The position numbers and the translations under genes are program-made. The notes beneath the pieces are model-generated. The model was not told the origin of the DNA and made no database searches. It saw only the letters and a list, made by a program, of their open reading frames with translations. This document shows, one piece after another, positions 18,278-27,626 of a stretch of DNA of 64,000 nucleotides. Each line of letters starts with the position of its first letter. Positions within the stretch are counted from its first letter, which is position 1. The DNA lies in contig OZ245996.1 in the NCBI GenBank assembly GCA_965230205.1, forward strand, positions 3,906,001 to 3,970,000. Reading direction: 5' to 3'. The stretch is from CANLBN01 sp965230205. Its GTDB lineage: Bacteria; Pseudomonadota; Gammaproteobacteria; Pseudomonadales; Cellvibrionaceae.

Positions 18278-19366
18278 ATGTCTGAATATAAATGGCTTAA
18301 AATCAGTCTTAGTGCTGTCATTATTCTTGGGATGATTGTTATTGTTTTTATCTTCCCCAAACTGACATCTCAATCCCAATTTTTTGTATTTACTACTATT
18401 GCTTCAATGCTTGCAGGTGCTTTATTACTCACCATTACACCTATCACCAAGCAAATACTCTCACTACTAGGCCATCTGAACCAAAATGGTGAACTGTCAG
18501 GAAAACGCAAACCAAGTATTTTGATAGTAGATGACAGTGCGGCAAATAGGCGGATTCTCAACGAAATGCTAAATACACTATCACTATCAGCCGTTGAAGC
18601 AAGTAGTGGCAAACAAGCTTTATCTGTTTATCAAAAATATGAGATTCAACTAATCTTTATGGACATAGAGATGCAAGATCTAAACGGTATGGATACAAGC
18701 AAAATAATTCGGGCTCAAGAAAGCACTGACCAAAGAACACCTATCATTGCCACCAGCGCTCATAATAGCAGAGACAAAATACTTCTGGCGTTAGCGTCGG
18801 GATTCGATGACTACCTAACAAAACCTATAGATGTAGAGCAGTTAAAAATCACAACCGATCGCTGGTTAAAGAGTGCGAATGCAAATGAAGCCGGAGAAAA
18901 ACAATATAAAAAAGAGCTTATACCCACTTCATTGCCTACAACTGAAACCGATTTAGAACCTGCCGACCTTGATATAAATCATAATGTCGAAAAGATCAGT
19001 AAAGAAACAACTAAAAAAGTCGTCGATATTAAAAAATCCCTTATCTATAGCCATAACAATAGAGATCTGGCAAAAGATATGCTGGCTATGCTAATCACTA
19101 TGGTTAGTAAAGAAAAAAATAATATGATTACTTTTTTCCAACAAGAAACGTGGGATGAACTGGGAGAGTTAGCCCATAAACTTAATGGTGGAAGCTGTTA
19201 TTGCGGTGTTCCAGAATTACAAGAATACGCTAAAATTTTAGACGAATCGATTGAAAATAGAGAATTAGATACAGCTAAAAAAACCTTTCCCAAACTACTA
19301 CAAGCCATGGACGATCTGCTAGCGTGGCAGGAAGAATACGATCTTGATGTTATTTTTGATATCTAA
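18278..19366 (+). CDS. GacS/BarA-like membrane phosphorelay protein lacking the kinase (2TM-receiver-HPt)
   Basis: The protein has two hydrophobic helices at about 9-27 and 35-54, a complete receiver domain (about 79-197: acidic pair D85/D86, phosphoacceptor D129, S/T159-160, K182), a linker, and an HPt domain with H300 in ELAHKLNGGSCYCGVPEL. The HPt motif closely resembles that of GacS/BarA hybrid kinases, and the gene sits beside cysM-rlmD-relA, where Pseudomonas-type genomes keep gacS. There is no HAMP, HisKA or HATPase domain: only about 25 residues separate the second helix from the receiver. It could relay phosphate from another kinase to a GacA-like regulator, or be a decaying gacS. 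It is convergent with recO. Confidence 0.8.
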   Translation: MSEYKWLKISLSAVIILGMIVIVFIFPKLTSQSQFFVFTTIASMLAGALLLTITPITKQILSLLGHLNQNGELSGKRKPSILIVDDSAANRRILNEMLNTLSLSAVEASSGKQALSVYQKYEIQLIFMDIEMQDLNGMDTSKIIRAQESTDQRTPIIATSAHNSRDKILLALASGFDDYLTKPIDVEQLKITTDRWLKSANANEAGEKQYKKELIPTSLPTTETDLEPADLDINHNVEKISKETTKKVVDIKKSLIYSHNNRDLAKDMLAMLITMVSKEKNNMITFFQQETWDELGELAHKLNGGSCYCGVPELQEYAKILDESIENRELDTAKKTFPKLLQAMDDLLAWQEEYDLDVIFDI

Positions 19367-19389
19367 ACTCGGCACTACTTATAATCTCA

Positions 19390-20091
19390 CTAGATAAATA
19401 ATTCACGGCTTTTTATCACCCGGCCTTGCAAATGAAGATTCAACGCTGTTCGAGCAATAGCTTTTGCTGATTTGCGTACAGACGGATCACTATACTTACT
19501 TTCTGCAATGGATAATAAATGGGAGCCTGGATAGCAAATAGATAAATTCTTAATACTTGAATCAGATTCAAGAACGAATCCCTCATCAGCAACAAAATAA
19601 TAATTATGATGCGCCTCTATAAGTTCACCAGTAGTGGACTCTGCTGTAAAGTCTATGGCATACCCTAATTCTGCCAACAAAGAAAATTCGAACTGCCTCA
19701 AAGTACTTTCTAAATCTTCTTGTTGAGAAAGTTTTAACAGTAATAGTGTATACAGGTGATAAATATCCGGCGCAGCATCTTCATGCTTCAACAGATAAAT
19801 TAATAATTCATTCGCATATAATGCGCTATAGAGAAATTTATTCTTTAATGCAAAGGCATCAGCAACCGCTTCTATTCCTATCAGCGTTTTAAGTTCACTT
19901 TTACCCTGCCAGGATATAAGTAGTTTAATAAAAGGTTGGAATAAATGCCGTTGACGTTGTTTGGGTTGACGAGCCCCCTTAGCAACTAGAGTTAATCGCC
20001 CATAATCTTCTGTAAAAATATCAACAAGTAAGCTGGTATCACGATAGGGGCGAGTGTGAATGATATAAGCAGGTTGAAGTTCAGCTCGCAT
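19390..20091 (-). CDS. recO: DNA repair protein RecO
   Basis: This RecFOR-pathway mediator anneals strands and helps RecA displace SSB. At 233 residues it has an N-terminal OB fold (PAYIIHTRPYRDTSLLVDIFTEDYGRLTLVAKGARQ) and a helical C-terminal region with HNYYF and YPG features, as in gammaproteobacterial RecO; the zinc-finger cysteines of Gram-positive forms are absent, as usual. It follows era by 29 bp on the same strand, the conserved rnc-era-recO operon. The usual next gene, pdxJ, is missing; the convergent GacS-like gene ends 23 bp away. Confidence 0.93.
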   Translation of the reverse strand: MRAELQPAYIIHTRPYRDTSLLVDIFTEDYGRLTLVAKGARQPKQRQRHLFQPFIKLLISWQGKSELKTLIGIEAVADAFALKNKFLYSALYANELLIYLLKHEDAAPDIYHLYTLLLLKLSQQEDLESTLRQFEFSLLAELGYAIDFTAESTTGELIEAHHNYYFVADEGFVLESDSSIKNLSICYPGSHLLSIAESKYSDPSVRKSAKAIARTALNLHLQGRVIKSRELFI

Positions 20092-20120
20092 AAACTAATA
20101 TCAGTTAGATTTTGCTAAGG

Positions 20121-21026
20121 CTACTTAGCATCGTGATACCCCAAGCTCCTCAATGCCCTCTCATCATCTGACCAACCAGACTTAACTTTAACCCAGGTTT
20201 TAAGCATCACTTTTTGATCGAAAAGAGTCTCCATTTCTTCTCGCGCTTGTTGGCCAATCTGTTTAATTCGTGCACCTTTATCACCAATTAATATGCGCTT
20301 TTGACCTTCCCGTTCAACCAATATTAATGCACCGATATGAATAATTTTTTCTGTTTCCTTAAATGTCTCGATCTCTACCGTCATTTGATAAGGAAGTTCA
20401 TCACCTAATTGGCGAGTAATTTTTTCACGAATGAGTTCAGCTGCTAGAAAACGAGAGCTTTTATCTGTTAATTGATCCTCAGGAAAAAAATGATCACTTT
20501 CGGGAAGGTAAGATCGAATCACATCAAGCAATCGATCCAAGTTCTGATTCTGCAAAGCAGAAATGGGCACAACATCTTGTACGTTTAAAATTTCCAGCAA
20601 ACGTTGTAAATGAGGTAGCAAAGTCTCTTTATTTTCAATTTGGTCAACTTTATTAACAGCGATAATAACTGGCACTTTGCTATCTTTCAGTCGTTTAGCA
20701 ACAAGGTCATCTTCAGCGAACCACTGTAACTTATCAACAACGAAAACAATCGCATCAACATCTTTAATCGCCGTTGTCACAGAGTGGTTCATATAGCGAT
20801 TCAATGCCTTTTTATGATCTTGGTGTAAGCCTGGCGTATCGACAAATAAGAATTGCGTATCAGCATGGGTTTTAATGCCCAGCAAATTATGGCGCGTCGT
20901 CTGTGGTTTTCGAGAAGTGATACTGAGCTTTTGGCCGAGTATATGATTTAATAATGTAGATTTACCAACGTTAGGGCGACCAACAATAGCAACATAACCA
21001 CAGCGACTTGATGTTTCTTCAGTCAT
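20121..21026 (-). CDS. era: GTPase Era
   Basis: This GTPase binds 16S rRNA 3' end and is required for 30S assembly. G motifs are intact: GRPNVGKS (G1), the RKPQTTRH switch region (G2), DTPGLH (G3) and NKVD (G4). A C-terminal KH domain contains GDKGARIKQIGQQAR. The length is 301 residues. The start overlaps the end of rnc by 8 bp, so the two are probably translationally coupled. Confidence 0.97.
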   Translation of the reverse strand: MTEETSSRCGYVAIVGRPNVGKSTLLNHILGQKLSITSRKPQTTRHNLLGIKTHADTQFLFVDTPGLHQDHKKALNRYMNHSVTTAIKDVDAIVFVVDKLQWFAEDDLVAKRLKDSKVPVIIAVNKVDQIENKETLLPHLQRLLEILNVQDVVPISALQNQNLDRLLDVIRSYLPESDHFFPEDQLTDKSSRFLAAELIREKITRQLGDELPYQMTVEIETFKETEKIIHIGALILVEREGQKRILIGDKGARIKQIGQQAREEMETLFDQKVMLKTWVKVKSGWSDDERALRSLGYHDAK

Positions 21027-21702
21027 TATCTTTTTCCTCTATCCACTCAAGTACTTTTGCTGCAGCCAGCTTTTCTGCTTGGCGACGACTGGATGCAGAG
21101 GCAATAGGACTTTCTTTCAGTAAAGCGGTATCACAACGCACCATAAACTCTTGTTGATGAGACTGCCCTTCCACATTCACTATAATATAGTTTGGCAAAG
21201 GCAGTTGTCGTGCCTGTAATACCTCTTGCAAGCGTGTTTTTGGATCTTTGAGGTATTTATCGACCGATAGAGTTTCAAGGCGCTCTTTAAAAATACGCTG
21301 AATAAAAGCCTGGCATTCTTTCATACCTGCTTCAACAAACAAGGCACCAATAATGGCTTCAACAGTATCAGCAAGAATAGAATCTCGACGAAATCCTCCA
21401 CTTTTTAACTCACCTTCCCCCATTATTAAATAGTCACTTAACGAGAACTCTCTGGCAATTTCAGCTAAGGTCTCACCTTTTACCAGGCTGGAGCGTAAGC
21501 GAGACAAGATACCTTCTTTTTCATCAGGAAATTGATTAAATAATTGTTGAGCAATGGTTGAGTTCAATAAAGCATCGCCTAAAAATTCGAGTCGCTCATT
21601 ATTCTCACTACCGTAGCTACAATGGGTTAAAGCCAGTTCGAGCAGGGACTCATCAGAAAAACAGTAGCCGAGTTGTCGTTGCAACCGGTTATAATCAGGC
21701 AT
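21019..21702 (-). CDS. rnc: Ribonuclease III
   Basis: This double-strand-specific endonuclease processes rRNA precursors and regulates mRNAs. The catalytic signature NERLEFLGDALLN contains E39 and D43, and the second metal-binding pair lies in DTVEAIIGALF. A C-terminal double-stranded RNA binding domain starts near residue 153 (DPKTRLQEVLQARQ). The length is 227 residues. The gene is followed by era with overlap and preceded by a DUF4845 gene 6 bp away: the standard lepA-lepB-DUF4845-rnc-era-recO arrangement. Confidence 0.97.
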   Translation of the reverse strand: MPDYNRLQRQLGYCFSDESLLELALTHCSYGSENNERLEFLGDALLNSTIAQQLFNQFPDEKEGILSRLRSSLVKGETLAEIAREFSLSDYLIMGEGELKSGGFRRDSILADTVEAIIGALFVEAGMKECQAFIQRIFKERLETLSVDKYLKDPKTRLQEVLQARQLPLPNYIIVNVEGQSHQQEFMVRCDTALLKESPIASASSRRQAEKLAAAKVLEWIEEKDND

Positions 21703-21708
21703 TTACAC

Positions 21709-22110
21709 TTATCTCAATGGTGGGCGACAACAGTCATCTGGCTTACTACTATCAAGCACACTATTAAAAGTCAACACTACATCAATATTATGTAATAAAT
21801 GAACACGTTCTTCATATTTAATCTGAACTAACGTACCTGTAGAGTTTTTTGTTACTTTAACCGACTCTGTTGCTTGACCACGAACATTATTGATATTGAA
21901 TGTTTTATCTAATTTACTACGTATTTCAACTAGTGACATTCGAGGAAATGCTGGATCTTCACCTAACGCTTCCAATGTCTCTACCACAAATCGATTATCC
22001 AAATAATGAGGCCCTAACTTAGAAGCAACTAACAGTGAAAAACCAAAAATTGTAATTACAAACAGCCAGCCTAGAGCGGACAAGCCTCGTTGTTGTTTTA
22101 GGCTATACAT
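21709..22110 (-). CDS. DUF4845 family membrane-anchored protein
   Basis: This is a 133-residue protein with one N-terminal membrane helix after a basic stretch (LKQQRGLSALGWLFVITIFGFSLLVASKL), the rest presumably periplasmic. Its position between lepB and rnc and its size match the DUF4845 family found in Pseudomonas-type genomes. Function is not known. The N-terminus resembles a type IV pilin-like leader (QRGLSALGWLFVI, with G then a hydrophobic stretch) but lacks a convincing cleavage motif. Confidence 0.85.
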   Translation of the reverse strand: MYSLKQQRGLSALGWLFVITIFGFSLLVASKLGPHYLDNRFVVETLEALGEDPAFPRMSLVEIRSKLDKTFNINNVRGQATESVKVTKNSTGTLVQIKYEERVHLLHNIDVVLTFNSVLDSSKPDDCCRPPLR

Positions 22111-22165
22111 AATTGCTCTCCTCTATATTCAACCACTGTGTTTTTATCGTTTTATTATAGTTTAG

Positions 22166-22933
22166 CTACTGTATAGATCCAGCACGGGAAAAGCTAGGAA
22201 GACTACTGAAACCTTCCCAATGCATCCAGATAGCGAAAGCTCTGCCTACAATGTTTTCTTCCGGAACAGGTCCCCAAACTCGACTATCCGAACTATTATT
22301 ACGATTGTCACCCATCATAAAATAATGCCCTTTTGGAATGATATAGTTCTTTACATAGCGTGGATTATAATAATTTTCAGAATAGAGCACTTCTTTTCTG
22401 GTTCGGTGAGTCACATCATCTATCTTTTCTTCATATAGCTCAAAAAAAGGTCGGCCAGCAGGTAATCGAGCCTGCAACTCTTCTGAAACCTTTTCCCCAT
22501 TCACAAATAACTGGTTATTCACATAATCGATTTTATCGCCCGGCAAACCAACCACTCGCTTAATGAAATAACGTTTCTCATTAGGAGGAAAGAAAACCAT
22601 GACATCACCTCGCTTCGGATCATTGATATCCAATACTTTAGTGCGCACGACCGGCAAACGAATACCATAGGTATATTTATTGACAAGTATAAAATCCCCA
22701 ACCTCTAGTGTTGGCACCATAGAACTGGAGGGAATTTGAAATGGTTCGACCAAAAAAGAGCGCAAAATCAGTACAATAAAAAGTACAGGAAAAAATGATT
22801 TTGAGTATTCAACAAGTGCAGGCTCTGCTTGGGTTGCATCTCTCTTTTTGCCCAGGAAAACTTTATCAACCAGAGCCACAAAACCAGAAACAAACACTAA
22901 TATCACTAATATCAATGGGAAATTAATATCCAT
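22166..22933 (-). CDS. lepB: Signal peptidase I
   Basis: It cleaves Sec and Tat signal peptides at the periplasmic face. The catalytic Ser71 is in PSSSMVPTLEVGD and the general-base Lys125 in YFIKRVVGLPGDK; two N-terminal membrane helices lie at about 5-24 and 47-62. The C-terminal box GDNRNNSSDSRVWG is also intact. The length is 255 residues, somewhat shorter than E. coli LepB and typical of Pseudomonas-type enzymes. It follows lepA by 114 bp. Confidence 0.96.
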   Translation of the reverse strand: MDINFPLILVILVFVSGFVALVDKVFLGKKRDATQAEPALVEYSKSFFPVLFIVLILRSFLVEPFQIPSSSMVPTLEVGDFILVNKYTYGIRLPVVRTKVLDINDPKRGDVMVFFPPNEKRYFIKRVVGLPGDKIDYVNNQLFVNGEKVSEELQARLPAGRPFFELYEEKIDDVTHRTRKEVLYSENYYNPRYVKNYIIPKGHYFMMGDNRNNSSDSRVWGPVPEENIVGRAFAIWMHWEGFSSLPSFSRAGSIQ

Positions 22934-23047
22934 ATGTAGCCTATTTCAAATTACCTTATTAATTTATCTCTTATCATTAATCGCCACATATTATCGATTT
23001 GAGGCGAACCGAAATTATTACCAACAATGTATTAACAAGCTGCAATA

Positions 23048-24850
23048 TTATTTATCCACTTTAAGCACCGCTAAGAAAGCTTCTTGTGGTATTTCCACAT
23101 TCCCCACTTGTTTCATGCGCTTTTTACCGGCTTTTTGTTTTTCCAGTAATTTCTTCTTACGGGTAATATCGCCACCATAACATTTGGCTGTCACATTTTT
23201 TCTCAGCGCTTTAACGTTGGTACGCGCAATAATTTGCCCGCCAATAGCTGCTTGTATGGCAACATCAAACATTTGCCGTGGGATGAGCTCTTTCATTTTC
23301 TCGGTTAAGCTTCGGCCTCGGCCTTGCGCATTATCACGATGGATAATCATTGCAAGCGCATCAACTTTATCACCGTTAATCATAATATCTAGACGCGTAA
23401 GAGGCGCTTTTTCAAACCGTAAAAAACTATAATCTAATGATGCAAAACCGCGACTGACTGATTTCAAACGATCAAAAAAGTCCATCACAACTTCATTCAT
23501 AGGCAACTCATAACGTAGTGCAACTTGAGCACCTACATACTGCATATCTTTCTGAATACCACGCTTTTCTACACATAGAGTAATAACAGCACCCAAATGC
23601 GCCTGGGGCACTAATATATTCGCCTCTACAATAGGCTCTCGCATTTCACCGATATAACTGGGATCAGGTAATTTTGACGGATTATCGACAAGAATAACCT
23701 CGCCATCATTTTTCACAACTTCAAAGACTACTGTTGGTGCTGTAGTAATTAAATCTAAATTGTATTCCCGCTCAAGCCGTTCTTGGATGATTTCCATATG
23801 CAACATACCCAAGAACCCACAACGAAAACCAAAACCTAAAGCATCTGAACTTTCTGGCTCATAAAACAATGAAGCATCGTTTAAAGTTAACTTGGCTAAA
23901 GCCTCTCTGAATGATTCATAATCATCAGAACTCACAGGGAATAAACCTGCATAGACTTGCGGCTTTACTTTTTGAAAACCCGGCAAAGGCGGTACACTTT
24001 CGTAAGTAGCAGCATGAGTTAAGGTATCTCCTACAGGTGCACCTTGAATATCTTTAATACCCGCAACAACAAAGCCGACTTCCCCTGCTTTTAATTCTTT
24101 CAAAGGCAAACGTTTAGGAGTAAAGACCCCTACACTATCAACCACATGGGCTCGGCCAATAGACTTCGTTACAATCTTCTCTCTGAGTTTTAAAGTACCC
24201 TGTTTAACCCGTACCAGTGATACAACCCCTAGATAGTTATCGAACCATGAGTCAATAATAAGCGCCTGCAACGGCTCATCAATATCACCTACGGGAGCAG
24301 GGACTTTACGGACTAACTCTTCCAAAACATCATTAACGCCGGCACCCGATTTGGCACTACAACAAACGGCGTCCATTGCTTCAATACCAATAATGTCTTC
24401 TATCTCTTGAGCAACACGTTCAGGTTCCGCTTGCGGCAAGTCCATTTTATTGAGTACAGGAATGACTTCTAAACCCTGTTCAATAGCGGTATAGCAGTTT
24501 GCGACTGATTGTGCTTCCACACCTTGGGCAGCATCGACAACGAGCAAAGCACCTTCACAGGCCGCTAATGATCGAGAGACCTCATAAGAGAAATCGACAT
24601 GCCCAGGCGTATCAATAAAGTTAAGCTGGTAGGTTTTTCCATCTTCAGATTTGTAATCTAAGGTAACACTTTGGGCTTTAATCGTAATACCGCGTTCACG
24701 TTCGATATCCATGGAGTCCAATACTTGGGCTTCCATTTCACGTGCAGACAAACCGCCACAATCTTGAATAAACCGATCAGCAAGGGTCGATTTACCATGA
24801 TCAATATGGGCGATGATAGAAAAATTGCGAATGTGGCTGAGGTCGGTCAC
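23048..24850 (-). CDS. lepA: Elongation factor 4 (LepA)
   Basis: This ribosomal GTPase back-translocates or remodels stalled ribosomes and helps assembly. The G1 motif AHIDHGKSTL, switch region RERGITIKAQ, DTPGHVDF and NKMDLPQA are intact. The 600 residues include the LepA-specific C-terminal domain (GGDITRKKKLLEKQKAGKKRMK). The start is GTG at 24850, giving MTDLSHIRNFS, the expected N-terminus. It heads the lepA-lepB-DUF4845-rnc-era-recO set. Confidence 0.97.
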   Translation of the reverse strand: MTDLSHIRNFSIIAHIDHGKSTLADRFIQDCGGLSAREMEAQVLDSMDIERERGITIKAQSVTLDYKSEDGKTYQLNFIDTPGHVDFSYEVSRSLAACEGALLVVDAAQGVEAQSVANCYTAIEQGLEVIPVLNKMDLPQAEPERVAQEIEDIIGIEAMDAVCCSAKSGAGVNDVLEELVRKVPAPVGDIDEPLQALIIDSWFDNYLGVVSLVRVKQGTLKLREKIVTKSIGRAHVVDSVGVFTPKRLPLKELKAGEVGFVVAGIKDIQGAPVGDTLTHAATYESVPPLPGFQKVKPQVYAGLFPVSSDDYESFREALAKLTLNDASLFYEPESSDALGFGFRCGFLGMLHMEIIQERLEREYNLDLITTAPTVVFEVVKNDGEVILVDNPSKLPDPSYIGEMREPIVEANILVPQAHLGAVITLCVEKRGIQKDMQYVGAQVALRYELPMNEVVMDFFDRLKSVSRGFASLDYSFLRFEKAPLTRLDIMINGDKVDALAMIIHRDNAQGRGRSLTEKMKELIPRQMFDVAIQAAIGGQIIARTNVKALRKNVTAKCYGGDITRKKKLLEKQKAGKKRMKQVGNVEIPQEAFLAVLKVDK

Positions 24851-24994
24851 TACAGATTTAACACCGTTAATAGAAAGGAGAGAATTAAAAGAGCGCGGAT
24901 TTTACCTCATTCGCCCCATATGTTCTATGAGAGACTCAACAATTGATGCAAAGCTGCTATTTACTAGGGCCTGCTCACTCTAGCAAAATCAGAT

Positions 24995-25504
24995 CTAAAA
25001 TAGCGATTTTTCCAGCTGGAGTAGCTTTTCTTTTGCTCTTAAGCCACCTGCATAACCTGTTAATTGCCCATTGCTACCTATTATTCGGTGACATGGAATA
25101 AATAGGGAAATAGCATTAGCACCATTAGCACTTGCTACCGCTCTTACCGCTTTTTTATCCCCTAGCTGCTCTGACAACTGACTATAGCTGAATGTCTGAC
25201 CAAAGGGGATCTTTTGTAACTGAACCCAGACACTTTTTTGGAAATCAGTACCAGCCAGCAATAATGGGATATCGAACCTCTGTCGTTGTGATGCAAAATA
25301 CTCTTCTAGCTGAGCAATAGCCTGGATGATAATGTCGCTTTTACCCTCAACAAAGCCTGCCTGAAGAACTCTCTCTAACCTATTATCAATCGCGCTACGC
25401 ATCTTTCGATAACGCCAATCACAAAGACACAAGTAGTCGCCTAAAGAGCCCAAAATTAACTCACCATAGGGAGTTTTATAGAAATAAACATAGATTTTTT
25501 GCAT
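24995..25504 (-). CDS. Methylated-DNA-protein-cysteine methyltransferase (Ogt-type)
   Basis: This suicide repair protein removes O6-alkylguanine lesions. The acceptor Cys138 is in IPCHRIIGSNGQLTGYAGG, and the helix-turn-helix segment with KAVRAVASANGANA carries the arginine finger region. At 169 residues it is Ogt-sized; there is no AdaA domain. It is wedged between mucD and lepA, a position where Pseudomonas-type genomes usually carry neither gene, so it is likely a local insertion. The mucD terminator is downstream of mucD, not of this gene, so it is probably transcribed separately. Confidence 0.92.
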   Translation of the reverse strand: MQKIYVYFYKTPYGELILGSLGDYLCLCDWRYRKMRSAIDNRLERVLQAGFVEGKSDIIIQAIAQLEEYFASQRQRFDIPLLLAGTDFQKSVWVQLQKIPFGQTFSYSQLSEQLGDKKAVRAVASANGANAISLFIPCHRIIGSNGQLTGYAGGLRAKEKLLQLEKSLF

Positions 25505-25530
25505 AGCTTTTGCACAACTACAGACAATAA

Positions 25531-25555
25531 AAAAGCGACCAATTGGCCGCTTAAT
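25531..25555 (-). terminator. mucD terminator
   Basis: A GC-containing stem (AAGCGGCC with GGTCGCTT, one wobble/mismatch, AATT loop) is followed by a T run on the minus strand. It lies 15 bp after the mucD stop. Confidence 0.75.
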
Positions 25556-25569
25556 AAAAGAACAATAAC

Positions 25570-26961
25570 TTACTCTTCAATAATAATGCTTCGGAATAAA
25601 GGGGAGCCTCTTCTTACAACTCGAATAGGTTGAGGCCTATTCGCAGGAAGAGATTTCTCTATTTTTCGAAAACTCTTAACTGAGTCGACTTCATCAAATC
25701 CGAGCTGTACCAAAATATCGCCTGGTTCTAACCCAGCAGCAGCAGCTGGGCTATTGTCTGATACCTGTTTGATAATAACACCTTCAACACCGACAGATTT
25801 ACGGATCTCATCTGTCATATCTTCAACAATCAAGCCCAAGCGAGTATCAACCTTTTCGGGTGCCGAAGCCGCTATCGTCTCATTTGCTTTGCCTCGGGTG
25901 CCAACGGTTACATCCAATGTTACTTTTTTACCCTTGCGCATAATCAGCACAGGCACTGTCGAGCCTGCACGTGTCGGGCCTACTGCATGCGGCAGGTCAG
26001 AGGAAGTAGCAATACTACGACCATTAAACTTAAGAATAATATCGCCAACTTTTAGGCCACTTTTTTCTGCAGGACCATTAGGCTCCATTTGTGCTATTAA
26101 AGCGCCTTCAGGTTTTTTAAGGCCAAACGATAAGGCTAAATCTCTATCGACATCCTGAATAACAACGCCTAACCAACCGCGATCAACCCTGCCTTTATCC
26201 TTTAACTGCTCAACCACATCATTAGCCAAGTTAGAAGGGATTGCGAATGACAAACCAATCGAGCCGCCAGAGCGAGTATAAATTTGGGAGTTAATGCCAA
26301 CAACATCACCATCTAAATTAAAGAGTGGGCCACCAGAATTACCCGGATTAATTGCAACATCGGTCTGAATAAAAGGAACATAATTCTGGTTACCTTCGGA
26401 AGGAATACTGCGACCAATGGCACTGATGATGCCAGCGCTGACCGAATAATCTAAACCAAAGGGAGAGCCAATCGCCAGCACCCACTCACCGACACGAGCA
26501 CTATCAGAATCAGCAAACTTCAGGAAAGGAAGGTTTTTTTCTTTAATTTTTAATAATGCTAAATCTGACTGAGGATCTGTACCGATAATTTTTGCATCGT
26601 ATTCACGGCGATCGATTAAACGAATAGTGACATCTGTTGCATTTTCTACTACATGGTTATTGGTAAGAATATAACCATCATCTGATATGAGAAAACCTGA
26701 CCCCGTTGCACGAGCGTTGCGTTCAGGGATCTGTCGAGGGTCAAAAAAATGTCTGAAAATTTCTGGAATATTTTCGGGCAACTCCACATCTGGCTGATTC
26801 GTTGGCCTACCTTTCGCTTCAGCAGTAATTTTCACAACTGCAGGCGATTTTTTCTCGATTAAATCAGTAAATTCAGGGAAAGAACCTGCATGTGCGATTG
26901 AAGCCATTAATAACATTAATAGCAAGCCAAAAATACTTTGATAAAACTGCTTCAATCGCAT
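25570..26961 (-). CDS. mucD: Periplasmic serine protease MucD (DegP/HtrA family)
   Basis: This periplasmic quality-control protease restrains the envelope stress response. A Sec signal peptide (about 1-25, ending SIAHA) leads a trypsin-like domain with the triad H103 (NNHVV), D133 (QSDLALLKI) and S209 (GNSGGPL), then two PDZ domains (about 255-345 and 375-455). The 463 residues match Pseudomonas MucD. It closes the rpoE-rseA-rseB-rseC-mucD series, as in Pseudomonas, with a 137-bp gap from rseC that could carry its own promoter. Confidence 0.95.
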   Translation of the reverse strand: MRLKQFYQSIFGLLLMLLMASIAHAGSFPEFTDLIEKKSPAVVKITAEAKGRPTNQPDVELPENIPEIFRHFFDPRQIPERNARATGSGFLISDDGYILTNNHVVENATDVTIRLIDRREYDAKIIGTDPQSDLALLKIKEKNLPFLKFADSDSARVGEWVLAIGSPFGLDYSVSAGIISAIGRSIPSEGNQNYVPFIQTDVAINPGNSGGPLFNLDGDVVGINSQIYTRSGGSIGLSFAIPSNLANDVVEQLKDKGRVDRGWLGVVIQDVDRDLALSFGLKKPEGALIAQMEPNGPAEKSGLKVGDIILKFNGRSIATSSDLPHAVGPTRAGSTVPVLIMRKGKKVTLDVTVGTRGKANETIAASAPEKVDTRLGLIVEDMTDEIRKSVGVEGVIIKQVSDNSPAAAAGLEPGDILVQLGFDEVDSVKSFRKIEKSLPANRPQPIRVVRRGSPLFRSIIIEE

Positions 26962-27098
26962 ACCTTTTCTCTCATCATTATTTAATTCAGTTTATATTGA
27001 TTAATATGGATACACCATATTGATACAACTTCAGTTATTACTATCCAATTGCTTAATACAATCGTTTAATACGGTCTTTTAATACGATGGAAACCCCA

Positions 27099-27563
27099 TC
27101 AGCTTCTATGTATTAATTCGGCAGGTGTAAATTTATCTATCAATACAGGTTGATAACGTTCATCATCTCGGTGATTATGCGCATGCTGCTTAATAACAAA
27201 ACCACCCAATAAGAAGCCGGTTATTCCAGCCACAATAGATACACCTTCGCTTAAAAAATAAGTGTGGGCAATTCCGGCGAAAACAAGCATTAAAAACAAT
27301 GGGATTAAATAGACAAATAATGAACCTTTAACAATAATATCATCAGGTATACCAATTACCACATCGTCATTAATTTCATAATTATCTGGGGCTCTACCCG
27401 CTAAGAGAACACGCAGATATGTTGGTTGAACTCCCATACGACTTAATAATGTTTGGCCACAGCCTTTTTGCGCAACACAAGAACCACAGGTAGAGCGCTG
27501 AATAGTTTCTACCAAAAGTGACTCATTATTAATAGCAACAATACGACCAGTTTCTTCTAGCAT
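27099..27563 (-). CDS. rseC: RseC/MucC, SoxR-reducing / envelope stress modulator
   Basis: This 154-residue inner-membrane protein has an N-terminal cytoplasmic cysteine cluster (CGSCVAQKGC, with a nearby conserved Q-rich turn) and two membrane helices at about 80-97 and 100-122, the RseC/MucC layout. The family modulates sigma-E and contributes to SoxR reduction with the Rsx complex. The cysteines fit a redox or iron-sulfur role. It lies 63 bp after rseB. Confidence 0.92.
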   Translation of the reverse strand: MLEETGRIVAINNESLLVETIQRSTCGSCVAQKGCGQTLLSRMGVQPTYLRVLLAGRAPDNYEINDDVVIGIPDDIIVKGSLFVYLIPLFLMLVFAGIAHTYFLSEGVSIVAGITGFLLGGFVIKQHAHNHRDDERYQPVLIDKFTPAELIHRS

Positions 27564-27626
27564 AGTTGATTAGACAGGCAAATATAAAAAAGTTTACGTA
27601 AAAAATACGCAAACAGATGAAAATCA

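Noticed and set aside
25754..26158. 134-codon plus-strand frame opposite mucD
   Set aside because: Antisense shadow of the PDZ-coding region; no start signal.
26962..27098. Possible sigma-E promoter before mucD (GAAGTT, 16-bp spacer, TCCAT)
   Set aside because: Both boxes deviate from GAACTT and TCTGA; too weak to list.
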